Under the pieces are notes generated by a model. The model did no database searches, had not been told where the DNA came from, and worked only from the letters and a program-made list of their open reading frames with translations. From Gemmatimonadetes bacterium SCN 70-22 (lineage in GTDB: Bacteria > Gemmatimonadota > Gemmatimonadetes > Gemmatimonadales > Gemmatimonadaceae): DNA of 64,000 bases. This document shows, in pieces, positions 8,831-17,612 of the stretch (position 1 is the first letter of the stretch; each line of letters begins with the position of its first letter). Where the stretch lies: positions 80,066-144,065 of the forward strand of contig MEDZ01000006.1 of the NCBI GenBank assembly GCA_001724275.1, given 5' to 3'. Made by a program: the position numbers and the translations under genes.

Positions 8831-8941
8831 CGTGCGTCCAACCTAGCCTGCCACCGCCGTGCAGCAATCGTCTTTTCCCCGATGTCCGGACGTGTGCCGG
8901 GGCGGTAGCATCCCGCTCGCCCCCACACCGGACGCCATCCC

Positions 8942-9319
8942 ATGGATACCCTGCAGAAGGCCACCGCCATCGTGGCCATCGCCTTCGGCCTTGCCACCGT
9001 TGCTGCCGGCGGACGAGTCCTGGCGGGCGGTGACCCGGGCTATGTCGTCTACCTGCCACTCCTGGTGTTCAACACCGTCATGGGCGTGGCATACATCGGG
9101 GCGGGCGTCGCGGCATGGCGCAACGCCCGCCGCGGAAGGAGCGCTGCCGGGGCGATCGCCCTGCTCAACTTCCTCGTCCTGCTTTTCATCGTTTACCAGT
9201 ACCAACGCGGGAGCGCCGTCGCGGTCGACAGCGTGCGCGCGATGACGTTCAGGACCGCCGTCTGGCTCGTCCTGCTCGCTGCGATGACCCTGGTGCTGCG
9301 CCGATCGCGCGCCGCCTGA
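8942..9319 (+). CDS. Small four-helix integral membrane protein, unknown function
   Basis: 125 residues with four predicted membrane spans (about 7-25, 33-55, 67-88, 100-118) and short charged loops (WRNARRGRS). No catalytic motif is visible. ATG start; no strong ribosome-binding site. It is divergent from the Cys/His-rich gene and convergent with the CBS gene, which ends 7 bp away. I do not recognise a specific family. Confidence 0.65.
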   Translation: MDTLQKATAIVAIAFGLATVAAGGRVLAGGDPGYVVYLPLLVFNTVMGVAYIGAGVAAWRNARRGRSAAGAIALLNFLVLLFIVYQYQRGSAVAVDSVRAMTFRTAVWLVLLAAMTLVLRRSRAA

Positions 9320-9325
9320 CGGGCG

Positions 9326-9781
9326 CTAGCGAAGCTCCCGCCCCAGGTGCGGTACGCCGGTGTGCGGCTTGACGCGCTTCCGCAGCGGCAGCGCCTCCTC
9401 CGGGGGGAGCTTGGTCGCGATGTCGGCTTCGGCCACGATCCCGATCAGGACCCCGTCGTCGCTCACCACGGGGACCCGTCGCACCGATCCCTCCTCCATC
9501 AGGCGCACGATCTCCGATACCTCGGCGTCCGGGTGTACCGTGCTGAGCGGGGCAGGGGTCATCACGTCATGCACCGGACACGGGTGCTGGTGCCGGCGCG
9601 CAACGCATCGCGTGGCGATGTCGCGATCCGTGATGAGTCCCACCAGGCGCAGGCGTGTCTCGCTCTCCACCACCGGGACCCCGCCGATGTTCTCGTAGCG
9701 CATGATCTCTGCCGCCTTGCAGACGTCATCCGTCGGCGTGACGAAGAACGGCTTCGGCGTCATGATGTCGCGCGCTTTCAT
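9326..9781 (-). CDS. Tandem CBS-domain protein
   Basis: 151 residues from the ATG at 9781, preceded at about 7 bp by AAGGGGG; an alternative GTG lies three codons upstream. Two CBS motifs form one Bateman module (about 5-60 with VKARDIMT-like opening MKARDIMTPKP, and about 75-130 with VHDVMTPAPL). CBS pairs bind adenosyl ligands (AMP, ATP, SAM) and regulate partners. There is no attached enzyme or transporter domain, so the partner is unknown. Cytoplasmic. Confidence 0.88.
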   Translation of the reverse strand: MKARDIMTPKPFFVTPTDDVCKAAEIMRYENIGGVPVVESETRLRLVGLITDRDIATRCVARRHQHPCPVHDVMTPAPLSTVHPDAEVSEIVRLMEEGSVRRVPVVSDDGVLIGIVAEADIATKLPPEEALPLRKRVKPHTGVPHLGRELR

Positions 9782-9932
9782 CAGGCTCACCCCCTTGGCC
9801 AGATCTCGTTCTCCTGAAGCATAAGGCCGAACGACGCGGCAGGCATCCGGCGACCGTTACCGGTCGTGTCCGGCATTCCCGCAGCTGCGGCAGCTGCGGC
9901 AGCGCGTCACCGCCGGCCCCGAGCGCGGCGGG

Positions 9933-12900
9933 CTACCACCCGGGAAGGAGCTGCACCCCCCACACCCATCCCTTGGTCGGTCGCTGGAACGGCTTGGCGT
10001 AGAACACCTCCAGCACCATCGCCCCGAACAGGTTGAAGCGAGAGGAGACGCCGGTGGAAACGATCGGGATGCGATCGGGAGACTCGCGCGCGAACACCCA
10101 CCTGGGCGAACTCTCGCTCGTCCACGCCACGCCGGCATCGACGAACGGGGAGATCTCGACGGGGAGGAAGCGCGTCTCCAGCAGCCCGAGATCCTTCGTG
10201 CCGAACAGCGGAATGCGCAGCTCCAGGTTCGCGGCGCCGATGCGGCTCCCGATGAGCCGGTCGTACTCCGGACAGCTGCTCCCACCCTGTACCCCTGCCG
10301 AGCACTCCGCGGGATCGAACGAGAACACGGAGTAGCCGCGCACCAGGTAGCTGTCGCCCACATACAGCGGCGAGAGACGAGGTGATTCCGAATCCTTCCC
10401 GTAACGCCCCAGCGAGAGGCCGCGGAAGGCGAATGTGAACGGCTTGGCGAAGAGGTAGCGGCGGTAGTCGACCGTGACCAGGTTGTACGTCAGGTCGCCG
10501 ACGGCGGGGGCGATCTCGAGGCGATACCGCCCGCCGGTGACCGGCGAGGTGAAGCCGAACATCGAGTTGTCGAAGACGAGCGCGGCCGACCCCTGCGCGA
10601 AGGAGAGCGACGAAGGAGAGTCGGCGTTGGCCCGCCCCAGGTCATAGGCGGTGCCGCCCAGCACCGCCAGCCGCTGCACCCTGGTGCTGAAGCTCACGCG
10701 CGAGAGACCGGCCGACAGCTCCAGTCGCCTGACGGACGAGAACGGGTATGTCACCCCCGCTTGCACCTGGTCGAAGAAGACGCGCTGCAGGTACTGATTG
10801 ACGATGGTCGCATCGGCGGTGCCACCTCCCGGGACGTTCACGGTTCCCGGCTCGACGGTGGTGTAGAGCGTGAGGTAGGGGACGTGACTGGCCCCGTAGT
10901 AGCGTTGCCATCGACGCTTGAGGTCGAGGTAGTACGCCGCGGCACCGATGTCCTGCACCTCGCCCATCGCCTGCACCGCAACCCCGACGTTGCGGTCGCC
11001 CAGCTCGTCGCTCCAACTGGCCGATATCCCCCCCGCGAACCCCGTCCCGTACCGGCTCGTCGCGACACCGACGGAGAGTGGTGAGATGGCGTCGAGCTTG
11101 AGGGTGGGGGCGTAGGCGCGCTCGCTGAAGGTGCTCGTCCCCACGAGCCCGCTGCTGGCGTCGTGGATGCGACGCTCGACCACGCTCGTCGCGACGGCCT
11201 CGGCCGGCGCCAGGAGCCCGGCCGTCGCGTGCGCGACGATGGTATCCGTCACCGGCTCGCCCCGCGCGCTCGCCGCGTCCAGCGCGCGAAGGCGATACCC
11301 CGTGCGATCGAAGACGGAGAAGAAGACTCGCCCGGTGCGCGAGGCCACGGAGATCGCCGGCGATAGCGCCGCGATGCCGCTGACGCCGGTGGCCGTGTGC
11401 GTCACGCGCGTGCGCGCCCCGGTGGCGAGGTCGACCCGATAGATGTCGGGAAAGCCATCGGGGGTGCTCAGCACGTACAGGCTCTTCGAATCGGGCGTCC
11501 ACTGGGGGTTGAGCGTGTTGACGCCGGCAAAGAGCGGCACCGGCCGGATGGCCCGTGAGGCGACATCGATGACGGCGATTCCCAGCGGGGCGTAGGTGAG
11601 CTGGTCCAGGTTCGTCCCGGGGCCACGGTCGGTGGCGAAGGCGATCGACGCGCCGTCGGGTGACCACGCCGGCTGCACGTCGGCGTACGGGTCGCTCGTC
11701 AGGCGCCGTACGCTCCCGGTCGTGAGATCGTAGGTGTAGAGATCGCTCACGCCGCCGGCCTGCCCCGAGAAGGCGATGACCTTGCCGTCGGGGGACCAGG
11801 TGGGGCTGGAGATGCCGCTGACGCCCGGAATCGTCACCTGCCGCGTGATGTCGCGCCGTGCCACGTTGGCGATCGCCAGCTCGTTGCGTCCCTCCCGGTA
11901 CGTGACGAAGGCGAAGTCGCGCCCGTCGGGAGACCACGTCCCGGCGTTGTAGACGAAGCTGAGCGCGTCGAAGTGTGTCGTGCCCGTGGACGACGTGAGG
12001 CGCGAGACGATCTCTCCGGTGGCGACGTCGGCGATGAAGATGTCGATGGAAAAGAGCGAGCGGCTGGAATAGAACGCGACGTAGCGTCCGTCGGGGCTCA
12101 CCACCGGGGCGACGTCGAGTCCCGGCTCGCGCCCGCGCTCGGCGAGCACGGCGACGCCGACCTCGCGCGGATCGCTGCGCCCCGACATGGCCGGCCGGTA
12201 CAACGCGCGCATCGCCTCGGTCCACTCGGCGACGAGCTGGTCCGCGGTGAGATGCAGCTGGCGCTGGATGGCGTTCTCGAGCGGGTGGCGCAATGCCTCG
12301 AGGAAGAGGTCGACGAGCGTGTCGTCGCCCCAACGCCCGCCGATGTAGGCGCACAACGCCTGTCCGTAGCGATACGGGAAGATCCGGGGGTCGGTGAGGT
12401 CCTTGTACTTCGGGACCTTGTCGCGCAGCACCGCCGAACGCATCCACATGGCCGTGTTCGGATCGTTGCGCCCGACGGACAGGTACTCCGCCATCCCCTC
12501 GACCAGCCAGAGCGGGAGCTGCCCGAGACTCTGGATGCCCCCTCCGCCGCCGCGCTCCGCCGGCGCCTCGGCAGCGGCATACTGGAAGACGTGCACGAGC
12601 TCGTGCCCCAGGACGTGATCGTTCTCCGCGTAGACACCGGTGAGCGGCATGGTGACGCGGCTGCGGTACGCCTCGGTGACGCCCCCGGTCCCCTCGCCGA
12701 TATCGCTGGGAACGACGTTCGTCTGCTGGAAGTCGGCCGGGCTGGCGTAAAGGATCAGCGAGCGCCGGCTGACCGTGTCGCCGAAGAGCGCCAGGTGTCG
12801 CGCGTACCAGCGTTCCGCCATGCGCCCGGCGTCACGGGTAGCGGCCGCCTCCTCCGGATAGTAGTGCACGTCGTAGTGCGGCGTGCGGAGGACGCGGAAG

Positions 12901-13034
12901 TCGAAGCGTCGGTACACGACCTTGTTGCGCCCGAAGTACTGCGCCGGGAGTACCGCCGGAGCGGCGAGGGACAGGGCAAGGAGGGCGGGACGCAGGGCGC
13001 GCGCCGCTCGCCGGATGGTCGTGAGGTATCGCAT
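9933..13034 (-). CDS. HELVH metallopeptidase-like / WD40 propeller / outer-membrane barrel protein
   Basis: 1033 residues from the ATG at 13034, which has GGGGAGGA about 7 bp upstream; a TTG two codons earlier sits too close to that site. Signal peptide about 1-31. A gluzincin peptidase-MA-like domain carries HELVH at residues 144-148 and a third-ligand candidate in WLVEGMAEYL about 35 residues later. PD40 propeller blades with repeated WSPDG occupy about 270-560. The last ~400 residues are amphipathic beta-strands ending in a terminal Trp, as in BamA/Omp85-like barrels. It is probably an outer-membrane protein exposing or sheltering a protease module. Substrate unknown. Such three-part proteins are frequent in Gemmatimonadota-like genomes. 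Confidence 0.8.
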   Translation of the reverse strand: MRYLTTIRRAARALRPALLALSLAAPAVLPAQYFGRNKVVYRRFDFRVLRTPHYDVHYYPEEAAATRDAGRMAERWYARHLALFGDTVSRRSLILYASPADFQQTNVVPSDIGEGTGGVTEAYRSRVTMPLTGVYAENDHVLGHELVHVFQYAAAEAPAERGGGGGIQSLGQLPLWLVEGMAEYLSVGRNDPNTAMWMRSAVLRDKVPKYKDLTDPRIFPYRYGQALCAYIGGRWGDDTLVDLFLEALRHPLENAIQRQLHLTADQLVAEWTEAMRALYRPAMSGRSDPREVGVAVLAERGREPGLDVAPVVSPDGRYVAFYSSRSLFSIDIFIADVATGEIVSRLTSSTGTTHFDALSFVYNAGTWSPDGRDFAFVTYREGRNELAIANVARRDITRQVTIPGVSGISSPTWSPDGKVIAFSGQAGGVSDLYTYDLTTGSVRRLTSDPYADVQPAWSPDGASIAFATDRGPGTNLDQLTYAPLGIAVIDVASRAIRPVPLFAGVNTLNPQWTPDSKSLYVLSTPDGFPDIYRVDLATGARTRVTHTATGVSGIAALSPAISVASRTGRVFFSVFDRTGYRLRALDAASARGEPVTDTIVAHATAGLLAPAEAVATSVVERRIHDASSGLVGTSTFSERAYAPTLKLDAISPLSVGVATSRYGTGFAGGISASWSDELGDRNVGVAVQAMGEVQDIGAAAYYLDLKRRWQRYYGASHVPYLTLYTTVEPGTVNVPGGGTADATIVNQYLQRVFFDQVQAGVTYPFSSVRRLELSAGLSRVSFSTRVQRLAVLGGTAYDLGRANADSPSSLSFAQGSAALVFDNSMFGFTSPVTGGRYRLEIAPAVGDLTYNLVTVDYRRYLFAKPFTFAFRGLSLGRYGKDSESPRLSPLYVGDSYLVRGYSVFSFDPAECSAGVQGGSSCPEYDRLIGSRIGAANLELRIPLFGTKDLGLLETRFLPVEISPFVDAGVAWTSESSPRWVFARESPDRIPIVSTGVSSRFNLFGAMVLEVFYAKPFQRPTKGWVWGVQLLPGW

Positions 13035-13111
13035 GGTCAATCCTCCCCGCTGGGCGCGCGTGCGCGCTTCGACGCATCGTCCCGCCCGTATGCCCTAACG
13101 AGATACAACTA

Positions 13112-13600
13112 TCACATGCACGCGGCCGTGTCCCGCCTCACGACAGCGGTGTCGGAGGTGCCCGACGCCATCGCCGCCCGGCCGTTGGCGGCGGCGACGA
13201 TGGTGGTATAGAGCGACGTGCGGCCGAGGTCGCCGCCGGGATCGGCGTAGATGTCGAGGCAGGCCGCCTGCGTGGGGTCGACCATGACGGCGGGCGACAC
13301 CCAATAGCTGTTGCTCCCGATGGCGTGCAGGTAGAGGACCAGCACTCCGCCTGGGCGCAGCGCGATTGCGGGGACACTCAGTTGCTGCGTGGAGTGCCCC
13401 GTGACGGTCCCCAGCCGGATGCGCGTGTCGAGCCCCGTGGTGGGGAGCGAGAAGACGTTCACGTCGAGGAAGGCATTGTTGCGCACGAAGAGCGCGACCT
13501 CGCCACCCCGAGGGGCCTGGCTCGTACGGTTGCACCCCGCCAGCGTCAGGAGCGCGCCAACCAGGGTGACAGCCGATACGAGACGACGAACGCTGGACAT
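13112..13600 (-). CDS. Lipoprotein of unknown function
   Basis: 162 residues from the ATG at 13600, which has AGGGAGG about 6 bp upstream; a longer in-frame reading to 13816 lacks protein-like sequence. Signal with lipobox LTLAGC (Cys about 22). The mature part is a beta-rich single domain with GGVLVLYLHAIGSNSYW and DPTQAACLDIYADPGGDLGRT. I do not recognise the family. Transcribed toward the HELVH/barrel gene, 77 bp away, so they could be separate units. Confidence 0.7.
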   Translation of the reverse strand: MSSVRRLVSAVTLVGALLTLAGCNRTSQAPRGGEVALFVRNNAFLDVNVFSLPTTGLDTRIRLGTVTGHSTQQLSVPAIALRPGGVLVLYLHAIGSNSYWVSPAVMVDPTQAACLDIYADPGGDLGRTSLYTTIVAAANGRAAMASGTSDTAVVRRDTAACM

Positions 13601-13840
13601 TGCACCTCCCTGCGAGCGACGGCGTGACGATAGCGCTCGCCACGGCCGTGTCTGTCGGGTCATCGGCGCTGGCTCGTCGGGACGTCGCCACGGAACACGG
13701 GTGCGCCTGCGGAATCGGGTGCCAGGGCGCGACGCATCGCTCCATGGTGATACGCGGAGGCGCACGGGAGGTTCACTCTTCAACACGTTCTTTGCAGGAA
13801 ACCCGTGAGCGCGCACGCCGGGTGCGCGGGCGCGTGGACG

Positions 13841-14356
13841 TTACAGGTATCGCGACACCGCCATGCACAGGACCGAGATGAGCAGGAGGACGGCGGCCCC
13901 CTGGATGGCGGCGGTGCCACGCGCACGCAGGTGGCCGGCCCGCGTGATGAGCGCCGCCTTCTCCATCCCGTCGGCCATCGTCGCGGCACGCGTCATCAGG
14001 GCCGCCGCCTGCAACGTGTTGGGGCGCCCCACGATGGCACCGATGAGGAGCGCGAGGATCCCGGTCACGGCGCCGATGCTCAGCCCCATCCCCGTCGGGG
14101 AGCGGATCCAGTCGGTGCCGTAACGCCCGGATGTGCGCCGATAAAGGTCGAGTCCGCTAAGCACCGTGATCAGGGCAGCGGCAGGGATGACGTCGAGGAA
14201 GCGCCGCTTGATCAAGGCTCCCATCACCTGACCGCCTGCCGGTCCCGCATCGGCGACCGCCTTCATGAGGAAGGTCACGACGACGAAGACGGCACCGGCC
14301 CAGTACACGCCGGCCAGGATGTGAACAGCGCGCAAGATGACGAGAGGGGTGTCCAT
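13841..14356 (-). CDS. CopD/DUF2269-like integral membrane protein
   Basis: 171 residues with four predicted membrane spans. The first contains RAVHILAGVYWAGAV, whose His is reminiscent of haem- or metal-binding members of the CopD/DUF2269 group. The third and fourth spans are SIGAVTGILALLIGAIVG and a C-terminal helix. Function unknown; a haem b or copper link is inference from the His placement. Starts 187 bp from the divergent sensor-like gene. Confidence 0.65.
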   Translation of the reverse strand: MDTPLVILRAVHILAGVYWAGAVFVVVTFLMKAVADAGPAGGQVMGALIKRRFLDVIPAAALITVLSGLDLYRRTSGRYGTDWIRSPTGMGLSIGAVTGILALLIGAIVGRPNTLQAAALMTRAATMADGMEKAALITRAGHLRARGTAAIQGAAVLLLISVLCMAVSRYL

Positions 14357-14543
14357 GCGAGGCTCCGAAGGAGTGACGGTGCCCGGAGAATCCAGTCATG
14401 ACGGGTTGGGCTCGCAAGGGGCCCGGGACGCCCTTCACTCACCCTTAGCAGGGTACGAGTGTCATAGCGGCATCACACAGGGAGGATTTCGCCCCTGCAG
14501 ATCGTCGCTTGTCGAAGCACCGGGTGCCGGCTTACGATCCAGC

Positions 14544-15701
14544 ATGCCTGATGAGTACGAGCTGGCCCCTTCCCGCGCGGCGCGCCGCCTCGCCAGGGGA
14601 GTCGCGGTGATCATCGCCCTCATGGGCGCCGTGGCGTTGGCAGGGTGGACCTTCGGCGTTCCCATCCTCGCGACATTGGTGCCGGGTGACGTGTCCATGA
14701 AGGCCAACACGGCACTCGCCTTCATCCTGGCCGCCCTTGCGCTCTGGCAGGTGACGCGAGATGCCGAAGCGTCGCGCATGCCCCCTGCGATCGGCCAGGC
14801 GGCCGCCATCCTCGTCATCCTCATCGGTGGGGGGGCGCTCGCGGAGCATGTCCTCGGGGTAGACCTCGGCATCGACCACATGCTGGTGCGCTCGGCACGC
14901 GTGGACGATTTCGGGCCGGAGCCATCGCCGCGGATGGCCCCAGGTGCGGCGCTGGGCCTCGTGCTGAGCGGGACGGCGCTGTTGGTGCAGTTGCGCCTCC
15001 CCGCCTTCGCCACGGCGGTGGTCTACGCACTCATGTCGTCGGTGCTGTTTCTCGCGGCCACGGCCTTCGTCGGCTACTTCTACGGGGTGCGCTCACTGAC
15101 GACGTTCGGAGCGACCACGGCGATCGCGCTCTCCACCGTGGTGAGCTTCATGCTCCTCTCGGTGGCCACGATGCTCGCCAGGCCGGAGCAGGGATTCATG
15201 CCGATCCTCCTCGGTCGGGGTGCCGGTGGCCTGGTGGCGCGGACGCTCCTCCCCGCGATCTTCCCCGTCCTCTTCCTCCTGGGATGGATCCCGGTCATCG
15301 GCGAGCGACTGGGGCTGTTCGACGCGCGCTTCGGCCTGGCGGTCATGGTGGTCCTTGGCGTCGTGGTCGCGACGGTCATCCTCGTCAGGCTCGCGATGGC
15401 GTTGTGCCGCGTCGACGCCGAGCGCCGGGGCGCGCAGGAGGAGCTCGAGGCGCTGAATGCCGGGTTGGAGCTCAGGATCCGCGAGCGCACGGCATCACTC
15501 GAGCGCGCGCTCGCCGAGGTGAAGCAGCTGGGCGGGCTCATCCCCATCTGCGCCTGGTGCAAGCGCATCCGCGACGACCATGACTACTGGCAGGAGGTGG
15601 AAGGGTACATCGCCGCGCGCTCCAACGCCGAGTTCACGCACGGCATCTGCCCCACCTGTTCCGAGACGCTGCTGCGGAAGGCGGAGATCGAGGATGGCTG
15701 A
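14544..15701 (+). CDS. Multispan membrane sensor-like protein with C-terminal Cys4 module, no kinase
   Basis: 385 residues from the ATG at 14544; a longer reading from 14337 overlaps the divergent gene. About eight membrane spans occupy 20-275, followed by a coiled-coil linker with RIRERTASLERALAEV, as found between sensor and output domains. The C-terminus (about 330-385) is a small module with CAWCKRIRDDHDYW and HGICPTCSETL: two Cys pairs likely binding zinc. The same module is known at the end of some PAS/response-regulator and kinase proteins. No HisKA, HATPase or GGDEF is present, so the output must be provided in trans or by this module. Confidence 0.72.
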   Translation: MPDEYELAPSRAARRLARGVAVIIALMGAVALAGWTFGVPILATLVPGDVSMKANTALAFILAALALWQVTRDAEASRMPPAIGQAAAILVILIGGGALAEHVLGVDLGIDHMLVRSARVDDFGPEPSPRMAPGAALGLVLSGTALLVQLRLPAFATAVVYALMSSVLFLAATAFVGYFYGVRSLTTFGATTAIALSTVVSFMLLSVATMLARPEQGFMPILLGRGAGGLVARTLLPAIFPVLFLLGWIPVIGERLGLFDARFGLAVMVVLGVVVATVILVRLAMALCRVDAERRGAQEELEALNAGLELRIRERTASLERALAEVKQLGGLIPICAWCKRIRDDHDYWQEVEGYIAARSNAEFTHGICPTCSETLLRKAEIEDG

Positions 15702-15742
15702 GCCATGCCGCACGCGGCCGGCGGCCTCCCCCCGCGACCTGG

Positions 15743-16450
15743 TCACGTATCCGCGCGCCGAGGGGCGACGCGGCGCGCCACCGCCCACGGCAGCCACAGC
15801 AGCGTCATGGCGAGAGAGGCCAGCAGGACCATCCAGAGCGCGCGCCACGGCCACGCCCCGAGGACGTCCAGCAGCGAGGGTTGCCCCGGCATGTCGCGCC
15901 CGAGATAGCCGTAGTTGAGGCCGAACGCCGCGTCGACGATGAACATCGTCACGGCATAGGCGAGTCCGAGCCCGATCGCCAGGCGCAAATCTGGCCAGGC
16001 GGGGCGGAAGCGGCGGACCACGACCGCGTACACCCCCGCCCCGATGACGAAGGTGTGATAGAGCCAGAAAGCCCAGAAGGCGAGCGTGGAGGGTCCCCCC
16101 TGCAGGTCCGGCGTGAGGACGGCCTGTGAGGCGAGGGCGAGTCCCCAGAACCACGCGAGCGCGTGGAGGGGGCGCCGCGGCCAGGCAAAGGCGAGGGCCG
16201 CGATCACCGCCGAGCAGTCGCACAGCTGCAATGGGAGCGACCAGCGCACGTCGAAGCCGTGGACGATGTGATCGTATCCCTGGTACGCGACCCAGAGCGA
16301 CGCGACCAGGAGGGCGATGAGGCGCTCGTAGCGGCGCCGAGCGCGCGTCTCGCGCAGGTGCGCGCCGATGGCGCACAGGGCGGCGACGACGCCCGCGAGG
16401 GCGACGACCGACGTGAGGTGCAGCGCGCCAAACGGGGTGAAGCGCGTCAT
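15743..16450 (-). CDS. TIGR02206-type (YwaF-like) integral membrane protein
   Basis: 235 residues from the ATG at 16450; about seven membrane spans. Conserved family features are visible: the polar LPLQLCDCSA segment, FWLYHTF, and FIVDAAFGLNYGYL. Length matches the family. Function is unknown in all members I know. Divergent from the lipoprotein at 16710. Confidence 0.8.
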   Translation of the reverse strand: MTRFTPFGALHLTSVVALAGVVAALCAIGAHLRETRARRRYERLIALLVASLWVAYQGYDHIVHGFDVRWSLPLQLCDCSAVIAALAFAWPRRPLHALAWFWGLALASQAVLTPDLQGGPSTLAFWAFWLYHTFVIGAGVYAVVVRRFRPAWPDLRLAIGLGLAYAVTMFIVDAAFGLNYGYLGRDMPGQPSLLDVLGAWPWRALWMVLLASLAMTLLWLPWAVARRVAPRRADT

Positions 16451-16709
16451 CGCGAGACATGGACGGGAGGAGGCACCCAGCGCAGGACGCCCGCCGGCGT
16501 GGAGCACCCGTCACCTCGGGAGCCCCCAGGGCGCGGGATCGCCCTCGGGGGCCGCAGGCGGCGCCAGCGGCGATGCGGCCCCGCCCCCGCCCCCCTCCAA
16601 TCAACTCCTGCGCAGGGGCGGGGGAAGGGGCGCGCGCCGGGACATCCCTCACCGCACGGCTCGGCTTCGCCCGATTGCCTCCGGTACGCACGGGGTGTCT
16701 CTTCCGGGC

Positions 16710-17507
16710 ATGACTGCATCCATCCGTTCATTCATCGCCGCCGCCGCCCTCGCCGCCCTGGCCGGCTGCGCATCGTTTGGCTCGGGGAAGTCCCCATCGC
16801 CCCAGTCGCCGACGGCGACGCGCATCGTCACGCACGTCGTCACCCATGACGCCAAGCTGATCGGCTCGGCCGTGGGCGGCGTGCGGGTCAGCATCCGCGA
16901 CGCGGCCACCGGCCGCCTGCTCGCCGAGGGGCGGCACGAGGGGGGAACGGGAGACACGCGACGCATCATGCAGGAGCCGCGCAAGCGCGGCGAGGACGTC
17001 TTCACGGCGGGCGATGGCGCCAGGTACGTGGCCACCATCACCCTCACGGAGCCGACGATGGTCGATGTGACGGCCGAGGGGCCGCTCAATTATCCCGACC
17101 AGATGGCACGCGCGTCCAAGCGGCTCTGGCTCTTCCCGGGGCGCGACGTCACGGGCGACGGGGTCGTGCTGGAGATGCACGGCTACGTCATCGACCTCCT
17201 TGCCCCCGACACGACGGCGGCGCTCCGGGCGTCGTCCCGCGTGCCGGTGCGTGCGCGCGTGCGCATGCTGTGCTCGTGTCCCACGCAGCCGGGCGGCATG
17301 TGGGAGGTGGGGGACGTCGTCGCCCGGCTGGTGCGCGACGGGATGGTGGTGCGAGAGGGGAAGCTGGCGTATGCAGGCGAGGGGAGCACCTATGCGGGGG
17401 AGATCGAGCTCCCGGCCGAGGGGCGGTACGCCCTCGAGATCCTGGCGGCCAACCCCGGGGCGGCGACGTTCGGGATGGTGCGCCGCTGGGTGAACGTGGC
17501 GCGTTAG
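16710..17507 (+). CDS. Lipoprotein, unknown function
   Basis: 265 residues from the ATG at 16710; an upstream in-frame extension to 16368 is Pro/Gly-rich filler. Lipobox LAALAGC (Cys about 18). The mature part looks like two beta-rich domains: about 35-150 with VGGVRVSIRDAATGRLLAEG, and about 165-260 with VRARVRMLCSCPTQPGGMW and AEGRYALEILA, an Ig-like or YtkA-like fold by pattern. The CSC pair at about 190 could bind metal. No family recognised. The TAG stop falls inside a CGTTAGG heptamer. Confidence 0.68.
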   Translation: MTASIRSFIAAAALAALAGCASFGSGKSPSPQSPTATRIVTHVVTHDAKLIGSAVGGVRVSIRDAATGRLLAEGRHEGGTGDTRRIMQEPRKRGEDVFTAGDGARYVATITLTEPTMVDVTAEGPLNYPDQMARASKRLWLFPGRDVTGDGVVLEMHGYVIDLLAPDTTAALRASSRVPVRARVRMLCSCPTQPGGMWEVGDVVARLVRDGMVVREGKLAYAGEGSTYAGEIELPAEGRYALEILAANPGAATFGMVRRWVNVAR

Positions 17508-17524
17508 GGCGATAGGGGAAACGA

Positions 17525-17551
17525 ACGGGCGGCGCGTCGTGCGCCGCCCGT
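17525..17551. terminator. Perfect 11-bp hairpin between convergent genes
   Basis: ACGGGCGGCGC (17525-17535), loop GTCGT, GCGCCGCCCGT (17541-17551), all pairs matched. It sits 18 bp after the lipoprotein stop and 62 bp from the convergent aminotransferase stop, preceded by an A-rich GGGGAAACGAA. Likely a bidirectional intrinsic terminator without a T-tract. Confidence 0.65.
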
Positions 17552-17612
17552 GGCGTCGAGCCCCCTCGGGTCGTGGACCGCGCGTGGGGCGGCCGGTGCC
17601 GGACGCCGCTGG

